A stretch of 64,000 bases of DNA, from the NCBI GenBank assembly GCA_041746105.1, contig JBGTHP010000025.1:62001-126000 (forward strand). Direction: 5' to 3'. The notes under the pieces were generated by a model. That model was not told where the DNA came from and did not search any database. It was given only the letters and a program-made list of their open reading frames with translations. The position numbers and the translations under genes were made by a program. Shown here one piece after another: positions 17,443-25,534 of the stretch. The first letter of the stretch is position 1. Every line of letters starts with the position of its first letter. Source of the stretch: JBFHRE01 sp041746105. GTDB lineage: Bacteria > Actinomycetota > Acidimicrobiia > Spongiisociales > ZC4RG35.

Positions 17443-17489
17443 GGGTTGTTGTGTCTGTTTGCTTCTCGGTCGGTGGCGAAGCCAGGGTT

Positions 17490-17504
17490 GGATTGAATCA
17501 ATCC
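17490..17504. repeat. 15-base palindrome GGATTGA-A-TCAATCC
   Basis: Perfect palindrome with a single central base, in the short spacer between the repeat array and the long RNA-like element. It has the form of a protein-binding site rather than an RNA hairpin because the loop would be one base. Confidence 0.4.
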
Positions 17505-17521
17505 CGCTGAATCCGTCGTCG

Positions 17522-18111
17522 CTGAATTCGCGAAAATCTCTCCCCTGGTCGCGAAAACCAGCCTCCTCTATCTCTGACGGTTACGAAGTCTGCCGGTATG
17601 GTGACGCCGTCGCTGATAGGGGACGCCCTGATGCGGCAGGGTGACATCTGAGATCCGACGGTTCTGCCGGGAGTTCGAGGAAGTCACCAAGGTGATTGTG
17701 CCGGCGATGGCCGCAAGGTCTCGTACGCAGTCGCCAGGCTCGGGAACAGAAGACGGCGGAAACGGCGCCTTCTGGGAACCAGCCAACTCGGGTCGGGATG
17801 CCGCCTCTCACGGGTGGTCGATCGGCACGGGAATGGGCTTCTGAGCCGGCGTCCGAGAGGGCGCAGGGTGAGAAACCCGGCAACTACTCCCTTGTGGAGT
17901 GGAAGCCACGGTCGATGGCGAAAAGAAGTCAGGGCTGGGCGACCGAAAGGTTCTCGGCACGGACCAAAAGACGCCAGCGGGTGGTAAAGGCCTTGAAAGG
18001 GCTGGAGCCAAACGCCGGCCGCGCGGATCGGCCGTTATGCGGTCGTGAAGAGTGAGAGCCCCGAGAGGGCGGAGGCGTAAGCCGATGCTCCCTCGGGGTT
18101 TCTTGCGTTGT
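17522..18111 (+). ncRNA. Structured-RNA-like element, long copy
   Basis: About 590 bases with no credible protein. The 5' end repeats the layout of the short copy: GAATTC (17524-17529) and two CGCGAAAA repeats (17529 and 17550). Inside are clear hairpins: CTACTCC/GGAGTGG (17884-17902), GACC-GAAA-GGTT (17941-17952) and CGGCCG pairs near 18015-18033. The 3' end is GAGAGCCCCGAGAGGG (18054-18069) closing on CTCGGGG, with an inner GGC-GTAA-GCC hairpin (18074-18083) and TTTCTT. It does not match RNase P RNA, tmRNA or SRP RNA as I know them, and no IscB, TnpB or reverse transcriptase gene is nearby. Confidence 0.5.
18059..18104 (+). terminator. Terminator-like hairpin ending the long RNA-like element
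   Basis: CCCCGAG (18059-18065) pairs with CTCGGGG (18092-18098), extended by two G-C pairs past a bulged A, with a nested GTAA-capped hairpin, then TTTCTT. The T-tract is short and interrupted, so termination may be partial. Confidence 0.5.
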
Positions 18112-18128
18112 TGGGGCATAAAACCCCA
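18112..18128 (+). promoter_or_regulatory. Hairpin TGGGG-N7-CCCCA upstream of the PH gene
   Basis: A 5-bp stem with loop CATAAAA directly after the RNA-like element and 40 bases before the TACCCT hexamer of the next gene. It may be an additional terminator stem; no T-run follows. Confidence 0.25.
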
Positions 18129-18168
18129 GAAAACCCCAGGATGGCACGGGCGGCCGCCGGGTCCCATG

Positions 18169-18181
18169 TACCCTCACCGCT
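18169..18181 (+). promoter_or_regulatory. -10 element of the PH/SHOCT gene (leaderless)
   Basis: TACCCT (18169-18174), seven bases, then ATG at 18182. No ribosome-binding site is present. Confidence 0.4.
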
Positions 18182-18778
18182 ATGCCTTATCCGCAACGCC
18201 TTCTCAGTCCTGGAGAGACCATCGTCAAAGAGTTTCGCCCGCATTGGCAGGCGCTGCTTGTACCGATCCTTCTCGCAGTGGCCGCCATCGCCCTTGCCGT
18301 GTTGGCGTGGACGATTCTCGACCCCGGGACCAGGGCGTGGGTGGCGTTGGGGATCGTGGCCATTTGGATCGTCACCGCTGCCCGTCGCCTACTCACATGG
18401 TTCACCACAGGGCATGTCATCACGAATGAACGGGTGATCTTTCGAGCAGGAGTCATCTCGCGGCGAGGTAAGGAGATCCCGCTCGAGGTTATAAACGACG
18501 TAGCTTTCAATCAGAGTCCGTTCGAGCGGCTGATCAGGTCGGGAGACCTCCTGATCGAGTCGGCAGGGGAATATGGCCAGAGCCGATACACCGATGTCCC
18601 TCACCCTGAGACCCTTCAATCCTTGATCTATCAGCTGCGCGAGGATCGGATGGTTGGTTTGCGGCGGGGTGGAACCTCGGTGGGGTCGGAGTTGGAGACC
18701 CTCGCCAGGCTACGCGATCAGGGGATTCTGACTCCCGAGGAATTCGAAGCCCAGAAACGTAAACTCCTCGAAAGTTGA
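18182..18778 (+). CDS. PH domain and SHOCT domain membrane protein
   Basis: A 198-residue protein with two transmembrane helices (about 24-45 and 51-70), a bacterial PH-like (bPH2/DUF304) domain from about 72 to 150 (GHVITNERVIFRAGVISRRG, then EIPLEVINDVAFNQSPFERL) and a C-terminal SHOCT motif (LARLRDQGILTPEEFEAQKR). SHOCT motifs are short oligomerisation tails often found on membrane-linked bacterial proteins. The exact role is unknown. It is the first gene after the RNA-like block; two short co-directional genes follow. Confidence 0.8.
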   Translation: MPYPQRLLSPGETIVKEFRPHWQALLVPILLAVAAIALAVLAWTILDPGTRAWVALGIVAIWIVTAARRLLTWFTTGHVITNERVIFRAGVISRRGKEIPLEVINDVAFNQSPFERLIRSGDLLIESAGEYGQSRYTDVPHPETLQSLIYQLREDRMVGLRRGGTSVGSELETLARLRDQGILTPEEFEAQKRKLLES

Positions 18779-18834
18779 TTGTTCTATTTTGTGAGCTCGT
18801 TACTGTGTAGAGCGAGAGATCGGAGGCGGCTGGG

Positions 18835-19107
18835 ATGTATCGCGTTGTGCAATCGTTAGAACCCCGCGACCGTCCTGGCGCCGATCCGACCGTCGGCGTC
18901 CTCGGAACATTCGCAACCGCCGACGAGGCCCTGGTGGTTGCCCGCATGGCCTGGAGGGCCTTCCGGGCTGCTGGTTCCGACGATTACGCCCACTGGGTGG
19001 TCAAGCGGGACGGGTCGGAGCTGGCCGAATGGATTGCCGACAGCCGTTCGAACAAGGAGTTCGTCGTCGATCTTCGGTCTGGTGAGTTCGTGCAGCTACG
19101 CGGCTGA
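18835..19107 (+). CDS. Hypothetical protein, 90 residues
   Basis: A small soluble protein (MYRVVQSLEPRDRPGADP...) with alternating helix and strand character. The segment DDYAHWVVKRDGSELAEWIADS suggests a compact alpha/beta fold. I recognise no named family. The reading is supported by GGAGG (18821-18825) nine bases before the ATG and by coding-type third-position GC bias. It lies between the PH/SHOCT gene and a membrane protein gene. Confidence 0.6.
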   Translation: MYRVVQSLEPRDRPGADPTVGVLGTFATADEALVVARMAWRAFRAAGSDDYAHWVVKRDGSELAEWIADSRSNKEFVVDLRSGEFVQLRG

Positions 19108-19149
19108 CGAATACCGGCCCATCCGCCCAGCGGCCCTGGCGAGACGGAT

Positions 19150-19163
19150 TAGGCTCCGACACC
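19150..19163 (+). promoter_or_regulatory. -10 element of the 19164 gene (leaderless)
   Basis: TAGGCT (19150-19155) then eight bases to the ATG at 19164; no Shine-Dalgarno sequence. Confidence 0.35.
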
Positions 19164-19571
19164 ATGAAAGCCGTGCTTGGCCAGGTGTCATCGTTCAGCG
19201 CGGTCGAACTCCATCGAACCCTTGGTTGGTACGTGGTTGGCGTTCTGGGCGCCGTAGGAGTGGGCGGAATGGCCCTTTCTCTACTCCGCCGTCCCACCAA
19301 TCGATTGTTCTTGATCGGCTTTTGGGTCGGCATGGTTGCAGTGTTCGGACAGGTGCTTCTGGGTTTGTACGCCTTTTCTGTCGATGAGCGCCAGCCAGGC
19401 AACATCCACGTGTTTTATGGAGTTGTGATCCTGTTCACGTTGGCGTTCGCCTATCTGTACCGAGCACAGTTGGCGCGACGCCCGGCGATTTCGTACGCAT
19501 TGCTGGCGTTGTTCCTGATGGGGCTGGGCATACGCGCGATCGGGAACATAGGTCAGAGTTTCGGAGGATAA
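19164..19571 (+). CDS. Small integral membrane protein
   Basis: A 135-residue protein with four predicted transmembrane helices (about 18-40, 47-70, 80-98 and 108-128). A histidine near each of helices 1 and 3 (ELHRTLGW, NIHVFYGV) is reminiscent of heme- or quinone-site membrane proteins, but this is only a resemblance. It ends 9 bases before fabI, whose ribosome-binding site overlaps this stop, so the two are likely co-transcribed. Function unknown. Confidence 0.65.
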   Translation: MKAVLGQVSSFSAVELHRTLGWYVVGVLGAVGVGGMALSLLRRPTNRLFLIGFWVGMVAVFGQVLLGLYAFSVDERQPGNIHVFYGVVILFTLAFAYLYRAQLARRPAISYALLALFLMGLGIRAIGNIGQSFGG

Positions 19572-19580
19572 GGAGAGAAG

Positions 19581-20381
19581 ATGCTGCTCGAAGGAAAACG
19601 CCTGCTGATAACCGGCGTGCTGACCGATGATTCGATCGCATGGCACACGGCGAGAATCTGCCAAGAAGAAGGCGCAGAAATCGTGTGCACCGGTTTCGGA
19701 CGAGGAATGAGGCTCACCGAAAGGGCGGTTCAGCGGCTTCCCAAAGCCAGCGAAGTGATCGAGTTGGACATCAACGATCAGTCCCACGTCGAAGCCCTCA
19801 CCTCTCATCTCGATGGGAAGTGGGGGGCAGTCGACGGCGCCCTCCACGCCATCGCATTCGCACCGGGCGACGCCCTCGGCGGAAACTTCCTGAATACACC
19901 TCCCGAATCGGCGGCGACGGCGTTCATGACCTCGGCCTTTTCGTACAAGACCTTGGCAGTTGCCCTGCTCCCCTTGATGAAGAAGGCCGGTGGTGGGTCG
20001 TTGGTGACGCTCGACTTCGACAACTCCCAGGCATGGCCGGCATACGACTGGATGGGAGTCGCCAAGTCGGCCCTGCAGTCTGTGACCCGATATTTGGCGA
20101 GGGACCTCGGACCTTTCGCGATCAGGGCGAATGCGGTGTCGGCGGGCCCTCTTGGAACTGTGGCTGCCAAGTCGATCCCGGGGTTTTCGCTGTTTCGTGA
20201 CACGTGGCAGCAACGGGCCCCGCTTGGCTGGGATCTCGAGAACCCCGACCCGGTGGCGCGAATGGTCTGTCTGATGCTGTCGGACTGGACAAAAGCCACT
20301 TCTGGTGAAGTTATCCACGTCGACGGCGGATTCCACGCGGTGGCCGCGGGAGGGTCGGGTGCCGAAGAAAATCAGGCGTGA
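19581..20381 (+). CDS. fabI: Enoyl-[acyl-carrier-protein] reductase, InhA-like
   Basis: A 266-residue short-chain-dehydrogenase-type enzyme that reduces trans-2-enoyl-ACP with NADH in fatty acid elongation. It has the FabI/InhA nucleotide site LLITGVLTDDSIAWHTA and the catalytic pair Tyr155-x6-Lys162 in YDWMGVAKSAL, very close to the InhA form YNWM.VAKSAL, then SAGPLGTVAAKSIPGF as the substrate-loop start. AGGAGA precedes the ATG. Its last ten bases overlap the end of the convergent sensor-kinase gene. Confidence 0.92.
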   Translation: MLLEGKRLLITGVLTDDSIAWHTARICQEEGAEIVCTGFGRGMRLTERAVQRLPKASEVIELDINDQSHVEALTSHLDGKWGAVDGALHAIAFAPGDALGGNFLNTPPESAATAFMTSAFSYKTLAVALLPLMKKAGGGSLVTLDFDNSQAWPAYDWMGVAKSALQSVTRYLARDLGPFAIRANAVSAGPLGTVAAKSIPGFSLFRDTWQQRAPLGWDLENPDPVARMVCLMLSDWTKATSGEVIHVDGGFHAVAAGGSGAEENQA

Positions 20382-22177
20382 GCGGCGGTTGATTCCACTG
20401 CGACCGTGGCAGGTGGAAGGCTGACCGTGAATGTCGCCCCACCTCCCGGGGTCTCGGAAACACTGACTTGGCCATTCATGGCCTCTACCAACCCCTTTAC
20501 CACCGACAACCCCAGGCCCGTTCCCCCCTTGGTGCGGGTGTCGGAACGCTCGATCTGGGTGAATGCCTCGAACACGCGGCTCACCTGGTCGAGGGGGATG
20601 CCATCGCCATGGTCGACGACATCGATGTCCACTCGCGACCGAACCGCCCGTGCCACGAGTTCGACGGGGCTCCCCAAGGCATACTTGGCCGCGTTTTCCA
20701 CGAGGTTGATGAAGACGCGCCCAAGGTGATCGGAGTCGGCGTATATGACGAGGTCCTCTGGCTGCACCGACACGGTCAGGTTCTCGATGCCGCTCACCGT
20801 TTTCGCAATGTCATGGAGGAAATCGGTGACAACGATCGGTTCCATCTTGACCGGTACCGACTTGCGGTCGATCCGAGAGATCATCAACAGGTCCTCGATC
20901 AGGCGTTGGAGCCGGTCGGCCTGGCGACGCGCAGATGCCATCAGTTCTTTCTTCATCTCGTCACTGAGACCCGGACGGTCGAGTGTCCCGAGCGAACCCA
21001 TGATCGATGTCAGGGGCGTCCGCAATTCGTGGCTGACCACCGAGACGAAGTCCGTCTTCATCTGGGCCACCTCCTGCATCCGGCGAGTGGTCTCTGCGGC
21101 GGCTTCGTAACGTCCCAACTGTGACAAAACGAGCGCAGCGGGGGCGGCCAGCGATGCCAGGTCGGCGATCTGACGTTCTTCGAACGAACCGGACGCCGGA
21201 TCACCCACTGCGATGGCACCGACGTTGTACCCCTCGACCTTCAACGGTGCGATCATGGCCTGACCCACTCCGAGTTCTCCGATGATGCCGTAGGACTCTG
21301 GGCTTTCGTTGACTCGATCGAGCAGCATCGGCCTGCCCGATCGAAAGACCTGGGCCACGACACCCCCTTCCGCCACACGCATCCTCACCGCGTCAACCTC
21401 GAGGGTGTGACCGTTGACCCAGACGGGGCTCATCACCCGCAGCGTGTGGTCCTCGGGGTGGTACAAAAAAACCAGGCCGACCTGGGCACTGAGGAATCGG
21501 CAGATCGTCCCAACGATCTGGGGCAGGCCCTCGGCGAGAGACTCGGCACCGGCCAGGGTGGCCGATACTGCGTAGAGGCGTTCGTAGTCCATGCGCTGTC
21601 GCTGAAGGTCGCTCAGGCGCATCTGGCCCACCCGTGCTTCGCGGTCGAACTCCATTCCGATGAGGGCGGTTGCCGCCGCCACCACTGCAATGGTGATGAT
21701 CGGAACGATGATCTGCCCAACTCCGTCACCCGCCTGGACCGAAGCCCACGTGACGATGCCGACGTTGAGCAATGACACCACACCGTGACGGATCGGATCG
21801 AGGATCAATCCTGTGAGAACCGCCAGTCCGCTGAAGATCGGGATCGAGACACTGAACAGAGCCGGTTCGGATGAGAGAGCGCCAACCGTGACCAGCAGAA
21901 ACACACACCACAACATCGCCGCCCAGCGCCCTCGCTCGGCGATCAAAACGTCGGTCCAGTTGGTTGCCGTCGCTCCGGACAAGATGATCACGAACACGGC
22001 TGCCGTCAATAAGAAACGTCGGCTGTCGAAAACACTCTCCGAGACCGCCTGGGCCGCGATCACGATGATGATCACCCAGGCGAACAGCACTGAGCGACGA
22101 AGCGCCGCCGCCCGGAAACGGGCGAGGGATTCGTTGCTCTCATCGGTGAGCGGTCGAAGAACGTCGCGAAGTGTCAC
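20372..22177 (-). CDS. Membrane sensor histidine kinase with GAF domain
   Basis: A two-component kinase of about 601 residues: five to six N-terminal transmembrane helices (about 25-180), a GAF domain (about 200-355), a HisKA domain with phospho-acceptor His in VSHELRTPLTS (about residue 383), and a HATPase domain with N box NLVENAAKYA, G1 DHGDGIPL and G2 GGTGLGLSVVKGLVE. No response regulator lies beside it, so it is an orphan here. I place the start at GTG 22177 because TACAGT lies seven bases before it and this leaves room for divergent promoters. ATG 22222 (15 residues longer) is the alternative and would nearly touch the hydrolase start. Confidence 0.82.
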   Translation of the reverse strand: MTLRDVLRPLTDESNESLARFRAAALRRSVLFAWVIIIVIAAQAVSESVFDSRRFLLTAAVFVIILSGATATNWTDVLIAERGRWAAMLWCVFLLVTVGALSSEPALFSVSIPIFSGLAVLTGLILDPIRHGVVSLLNVGIVTWASVQAGDGVGQIIVPIITIAVVAAATALIGMEFDREARVGQMRLSDLQRQRMDYERLYAVSATLAGAESLAEGLPQIVGTICRFLSAQVGLVFLYHPEDHTLRVMSPVWVNGHTLEVDAVRMRVAEGGVVAQVFRSGRPMLLDRVNESPESYGIIGELGVGQAMIAPLKVEGYNVGAIAVGDPASGSFEERQIADLASLAAPAALVLSQLGRYEAAAETTRRMQEVAQMKTDFVSVVSHELRTPLTSIMGSLGTLDRPGLSDEMKKELMASARRQADRLQRLIEDLLMISRIDRKSVPVKMEPIVVTDFLHDIAKTVSGIENLTVSVQPEDLVIYADSDHLGRVFINLVENAAKYALGSPVELVARAVRSRVDIDVVDHGDGIPLDQVSRVFEAFTQIERSDTRTKGGTGLGLSVVKGLVEAMNGQVSVSETPGGGATFTVSLPPATVAVESTAAHA

Positions 22178-22190
22178 AGTGGTCACTGTA
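22178..22190 (-). promoter_or_regulatory. -10 element of the histidine kinase gene (leaderless)
   Basis: TACAGT on the minus strand (22190-22185), seven bases, then GTG. An opposing TATTCT on the plus strand (22189-22194) overlaps it and may serve the divergent hydrolase. Confidence 0.35.
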
Positions 22191-22225
22191 TTCTCCACCG
22201 AACCGATGTCACCACCGAGCATTTC

Positions 22226-22972
22226 TTGAACGCGCTCCGATCCTTCGGGGGTGGAACCGTCTTTGGACGGAGATTTGGCGAGGGGCCGCCACGTTTTCTC
22301 GCGCTTCACGGATGGGCGAGATCGGCCGCAGACTTCTCCGAGACGTTGGATGGCCTCGACGCGATCGCTCTCGATCTGCCCGGCTTTGGAGCCAGCCCGC
22401 CACCCCTTTCCGTGTCGGGGGCCCGAGGTTATGCAGGGCTGATCGCAGAGGTCCTGGAAGAATTCCCCAAGCCTCCCGTGGTCGTCGGGCACTCCTTCGG
22501 CGGACGGGTCGCTGTCAGCCTCGCGGCCAGTGGTGCCACTGCGGGGCTGCTGCTGACCGGGGTACCCCTAGTCCGTACCTCCAAGCAGGCGCAACCCGCC
22601 ATCGGGTTTCGCCTGTTGCGCAGGGCGCATCGGCTCGGGCTCGTTTCGGACGATCGGATGCAGTCGATTCGCAACAGAAGCGGCTCGATCGACTATCGCA
22701 ACAGCCAGGGCGTCATGAGAGAAGTGCTGATTTCTGTGGTCAACGAGAGTTACGAGGAGCAGTTGGATGTTTTGCCGGTCCCAGTCCACCTCCTCTGGGG
22801 CGCGCAAGACACGGAGGTGCCGATCGCAGTTGCCGAAGAAGCGGCTTCGCGGCTCCGGAGTAGAGGAGCGCCGGTGCGGCTCGAGGTCGTCGAGGGCGCC
22901 GACCACATGCTTCCACTGCGAAGACCAGAACTTGTACGTGAGCGCCTCGTCGGGTGGGACTCGGCATGGTGA
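22226..22972 (+). CDS. Alpha/beta-fold hydrolase
   Basis: A 248-residue hydrolase with oxyanion motif LHGWARS (27-33), nucleophile Ser90 in VVGHSFGG, acid Asp195 in WGAQDTEVP and base His227 in GADHMLP. BioH- or esterase-like enzymes share this plan; the substrate is unknown. The only usable start in frame is TTG at 22226, which overlaps the stop of a seven-codon reading frame (ATG 22206) as TTGA, a possible translational-coupling leader. It overlaps the next gene by a few bases, so it is co-transcribed with murF and ddl. Confidence 0.8.
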   Translation: MNALRSFGGGTVFGRRFGEGPPRFLALHGWARSAADFSETLDGLDAIALDLPGFGASPPPLSVSGARGYAGLIAEVLEEFPKPPVVVGHSFGGRVAVSLAASGATAGLLLTGVPLVRTSKQAQPAIGFRLLRRAHRLGLVSDDRMQSIRNRSGSIDYRNSQGVMREVLISVVNESYEEQLDVLPVPVHLLWGAQDTEVPIAVAEEAASRLRSRGAPVRLEVVEGADHMLPLRRPELVRERLVGWDSAW

Positions 22973-24456
22973 CCGCCGTCGCGTTTCTGGCTGGTCTCTT
23001 CACCGGTATACGTTGGCTCAGGGTCGCTCAGCGGGAGCATTACCTTCCTTGGTCTGTTTCGCGCTTCGCAATCCGATGGTGGAGGCTGCCGGAAAATATC
23101 GTCGTGTTGCTGCTGGGCTCGGCGGCGGCCGTCGTCGACAGGCTCGGGGATGGGGGCGACGTCGTCGCCGTCGGTCTGCTGACCCTGGGTCCACTTGGTC
23201 TCAGCTGGCGGGGGAGGACCTCCAAATTGGCATGGACCCGGCGAATGATGCGGCTGGCCGGGGCGGGGTCGATCCTGCTGCTCGCATTGGCGGCGACGCT
23301 GGCGGCCGTTGCACCGGCTGCAACCTGGGCCATCCCGGTTGTGGCGCCGCTCCTTGTGGATCTGGCTCTGCTCGTCACAGGTCCCCTCGAGCGGAGGTTT
23401 GGTCAGACCTGGGTCGATCAGGCCTCGGCCACCCTCTCGAGGTCAGGTGTCCGAACCGTGGCAATCACCGGTTCCTACGGCAAAACGAGCACAAAGCAGA
23501 TTCTGGGCGCACTTCTCGGTGGGTTGGTTCCAACGCTCGTGAGCCCCGCGAGCTTTAACAATCGAATGGGTTTGGCTCGCACGATAAATGAGCATCTCAG
23601 CGCAGGGACAGAGGTTTTTGTTGCGGAAATGGGCACATATGGGCAGGGCGAGATCAAACAGATGTGCAAGTGGGTCAATCCCGAAGTTGGCATAATCACG
23701 GCACTCGGACCGGTTCACCTCGAGAGAATGAAGACGCTGGAGACGATCGCGAAGGCGAAGCGAGAAATCGTCGAGGCTGCCAAGGTCGGGGTCATCAACA
23801 TCGACTACCCGCTGCTGGCGGACATTGCAGTTCATGAAGCCAAACTCCGCCGAATCGTGACGGTCTCCTGCGAAGACTCGAGTGCCTCGGTGTTCCTCGA
23901 TCCGGTCTCGGGTGTGGTTCGAGTGGATGGGGCTTCGGTTGGTTTGATCCAAGACAACGAACTTCACCCAGGGAACGTGGCATGTGCGATCGGGGGAGTG
24001 GTCGCACTTGGTTTCGACCCCGCGGCGGTGCTCGATCGAATCGGGGCGGTGGCGACTGTTGCCCATCGTCAAGAGATCACCCGGTCCGAGAGCGGCGTGC
24101 TGATCATCGACAACACCTTCAATTCGAATCCCGCCGGCGCCCGCGCCGCCCTGGCCGCCTTGAGCCGGGCCGGGAGCGGACGGCGAGTGATGGTTACGCC
24201 GGGCATGGTCGAGTTGGGTAGCAGCCAATACGAGGAGAACCACCAACTGGCGAGTGAGGCGTCGGCTCACGTCTCTGACCTGGTTGTGGTCGGGAGAACC
24301 AACCGGAGAGCACTTTTGCTTGGTGCGCGGGAGGCAGGCCTGGCGTCGGTTATCGTCGTTGCAGACCGAAGTAGCGCCGTTGGATGGGTCAAGGAGAACC
24401 TAAGCGACGGCGATGCGGTTTTGTATGAGAACGATCTTCCCGACCATTTTGTGTGA
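22966..24456 (+). CDS. murF: MurF-like Mur ligase with an N-terminal membrane domain
   Basis: A Mur ligase of 496 residues. The central ATP-binding motif TGSYGKTSTK (about 168-177), SFNNRMGLARTINEHL and the substrate-binding NTFNSNPAGARAAL point to MurF, which adds D-Ala-D-Ala to UDP-MurNAc-tripeptide; the adjacent ddl agrees. The normal soluble MurF N-terminal domain is replaced by about 140 residues with four or five hydrophobic segments, so the enzyme is probably membrane-attached. ATG 22966 and GTG 22969 are both possible starts; the latter forms a GTGA overlap with the hydrolase stop. A cyanophycin-synthetase-like or lipid-II-modifying ligase is the alternative. Confidence 0.78.
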   Translation: MVTAVAFLAGLFTGIRWLRVAQREHYLPWSVSRFAIRWWRLPENIVVLLLGSAAAVVDRLGDGGDVVAVGLLTLGPLGLSWRGRTSKLAWTRRMMRLAGAGSILLLALAATLAAVAPAATWAIPVVAPLLVDLALLVTGPLERRFGQTWVDQASATLSRSGVRTVAITGSYGKTSTKQILGALLGGLVPTLVSPASFNNRMGLARTINEHLSAGTEVFVAEMGTYGQGEIKQMCKWVNPEVGIITALGPVHLERMKTLETIAKAKREIVEAAKVGVINIDYPLLADIAVHEAKLRRIVTVSCEDSSASVFLDPVSGVVRVDGASVGLIQDNELHPGNVACAIGGVVALGFDPAAVLDRIGAVATVAHRQEITRSESGVLIIDNTFNSNPAGARAALAALSRAGSGRRVMVTPGMVELGSSQYEENHQLASEASAHVSDLVVVGRTNRRALLLGAREAGLASVIVVADRSSAVGWVKENLSDGDAVLYENDLPDHFV

Positions 24457-24462
24457 GAGCTG

Positions 24463-25533
24463 ATGCCCAAGACAGCGGTGATTTTTGGTGGCATTTCGTC
24501 CGAGCACGACATCAGTGTTTCGACCGGACTCCAGGCGACCCACCTTCTCGATGATTGCCTCGCGATCTACTGGGACAAGACCGGGCGTTTCCATTTGGTC
24601 GACCGCATGTCGGAGCCTGGCGAGTTCGCGGACGGACCTCCCCGAAAGGCCAAACCGCTTGGGTTCTCGCCGTTCCCCGGGGAGGGGTTCACCTCGAAAT
24701 CGAAAACTCTCGGAATCGATGTTGTGGTTGTGTGTCTCCACGGAGGACCGGGTGAAGACGGAACCCTGCAGGGCGCATTCGATCTCGCCCAGATGCGGTA
24801 TACCGGCCCCGGTCAACTGGCATCGGCGTTGGGGATGGACAAGCTTCTCTTTGCGGCGGCGATGGCCCAGGCCGGTCTCAGTGCCCTGCCAAGGCTCCGT
24901 GTCACCAAGGACGTCAACGTCGATTTTCCGGGCCCCTTTATCCTCAAGCCGAGGTTTGGGGGCAGCTCGATCGGGATCGAGATCGTCGCCGATTGGAGTA
25001 CGGCGCTCGACCTGCTGGAGGCCTCCCCCCATCTCCGCCTGGGCGCCGTCGTCGAGCCCTTTCTGGAGGGCTGTCGCGATCTCCAGATTGCGGTGAGAAC
25101 TCATCCGACCGTTCAGCTTTCGGCCATCGAGGAGCCGATCCAAGCTGCCGGTGGCTTGTATAGCTACGAGCAGAAGTATCTGGCGTGGGGAGAGTCGGGA
25201 CGGATTGCCCGCAAACTCCCGGCTCCGCTGGACCCTGCGCTGGAGAACGAGCTTCGGGAGGCGGCGGAGCTGGTGACAGAAGTCGTCGGACTCCGGTCGG
25301 TCGCTCGGATCGACTTCCTCGAGCACGAGGGTGCGCTTTACGTCAACGAGGTGAACACAATTCCCGGAAGCCTCGCCGCCTACCTCTTCATAGACCCGGT
25401 GGTCAGCAGGAAGGAACTCTTGGAGGGCATGATCGCGGAAGCCATGAGCGAACCCCCGCGACGTTTTTCAACCGCAGGCGCCGATGGATCCGCCCTCAGG
25501 AACGCCGGGTCGGTGGCCTCGAAACTGGCTTGA
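24463..25533 (+). CDS. ddl: D-alanine--D-alanine ligase
   Basis: A 356-residue ATP-grasp enzyme making the D-Ala-D-Ala dipeptide for peptidoglycan. GGISSEHDISV (N-terminal loop), HGGPGEDGTLQG, the ATP-grasp lysine in FILKPRFGGSSIGIE, ARIDFLEHEGALYVNEVNT and the closing NTIPGSLAAYLF are all family hallmarks. It follows murF after 6 bases. Its stop is one base from the end of the convergent Lrp-type gene. Confidence 0.93.
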   Translation: MPKTAVIFGGISSEHDISVSTGLQATHLLDDCLAIYWDKTGRFHLVDRMSEPGEFADGPPRKAKPLGFSPFPGEGFTSKSKTLGIDVVVVCLHGGPGEDGTLQGAFDLAQMRYTGPGQLASALGMDKLLFAAAMAQAGLSALPRLRVTKDVNVDFPGPFILKPRFGGSSIGIEIVADWSTALDLLEASPHLRLGAVVEPFLEGCRDLQIAVRTHPTVQLSAIEEPIQAAGGLYSYEQKYLAWGESGRIARKLPAPLDPALENELREAAELVTEVVGLRSVARIDFLEHEGALYVNEVNTIPGSLAAYLFIDPVVSRKELLEGMIAEAMSEPPRRFSTAGADGSALRNAGSVASKLA

Positions 25534-25534
25534 C

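Noticed and set aside
16902..17501. Minus-strand frame of 199 codons encoding repeated Pro/Arg/His-rich peptide
   Set aside because: The peptide repeats come only from the DNA repeat array; composition is not protein-like and there is no start signal. Better explained as noncoding repeats.
17696..18055. Plus-strand frame of 119 codons inside the long RNA-like element
   Set aside because: Arg/Gly/Glu-rich with no domain, and the same bases form well-paired hairpins with GNRA loops, which favours RNA.
17522..18111. RNase P RNA, tmRNA or SRP RNA
   Set aside because: The conserved RNase P strings, the tmRNA ends and tag frame, and the SRP tetraloop domain were looked for by eye and not found.
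16861..18111. Guide RNA of an IscB/TnpB element, group II intron or retron
   Set aside because: No nuclease, transposase or reverse transcriptase frame is adjacent, and no intron domain V pattern was found.
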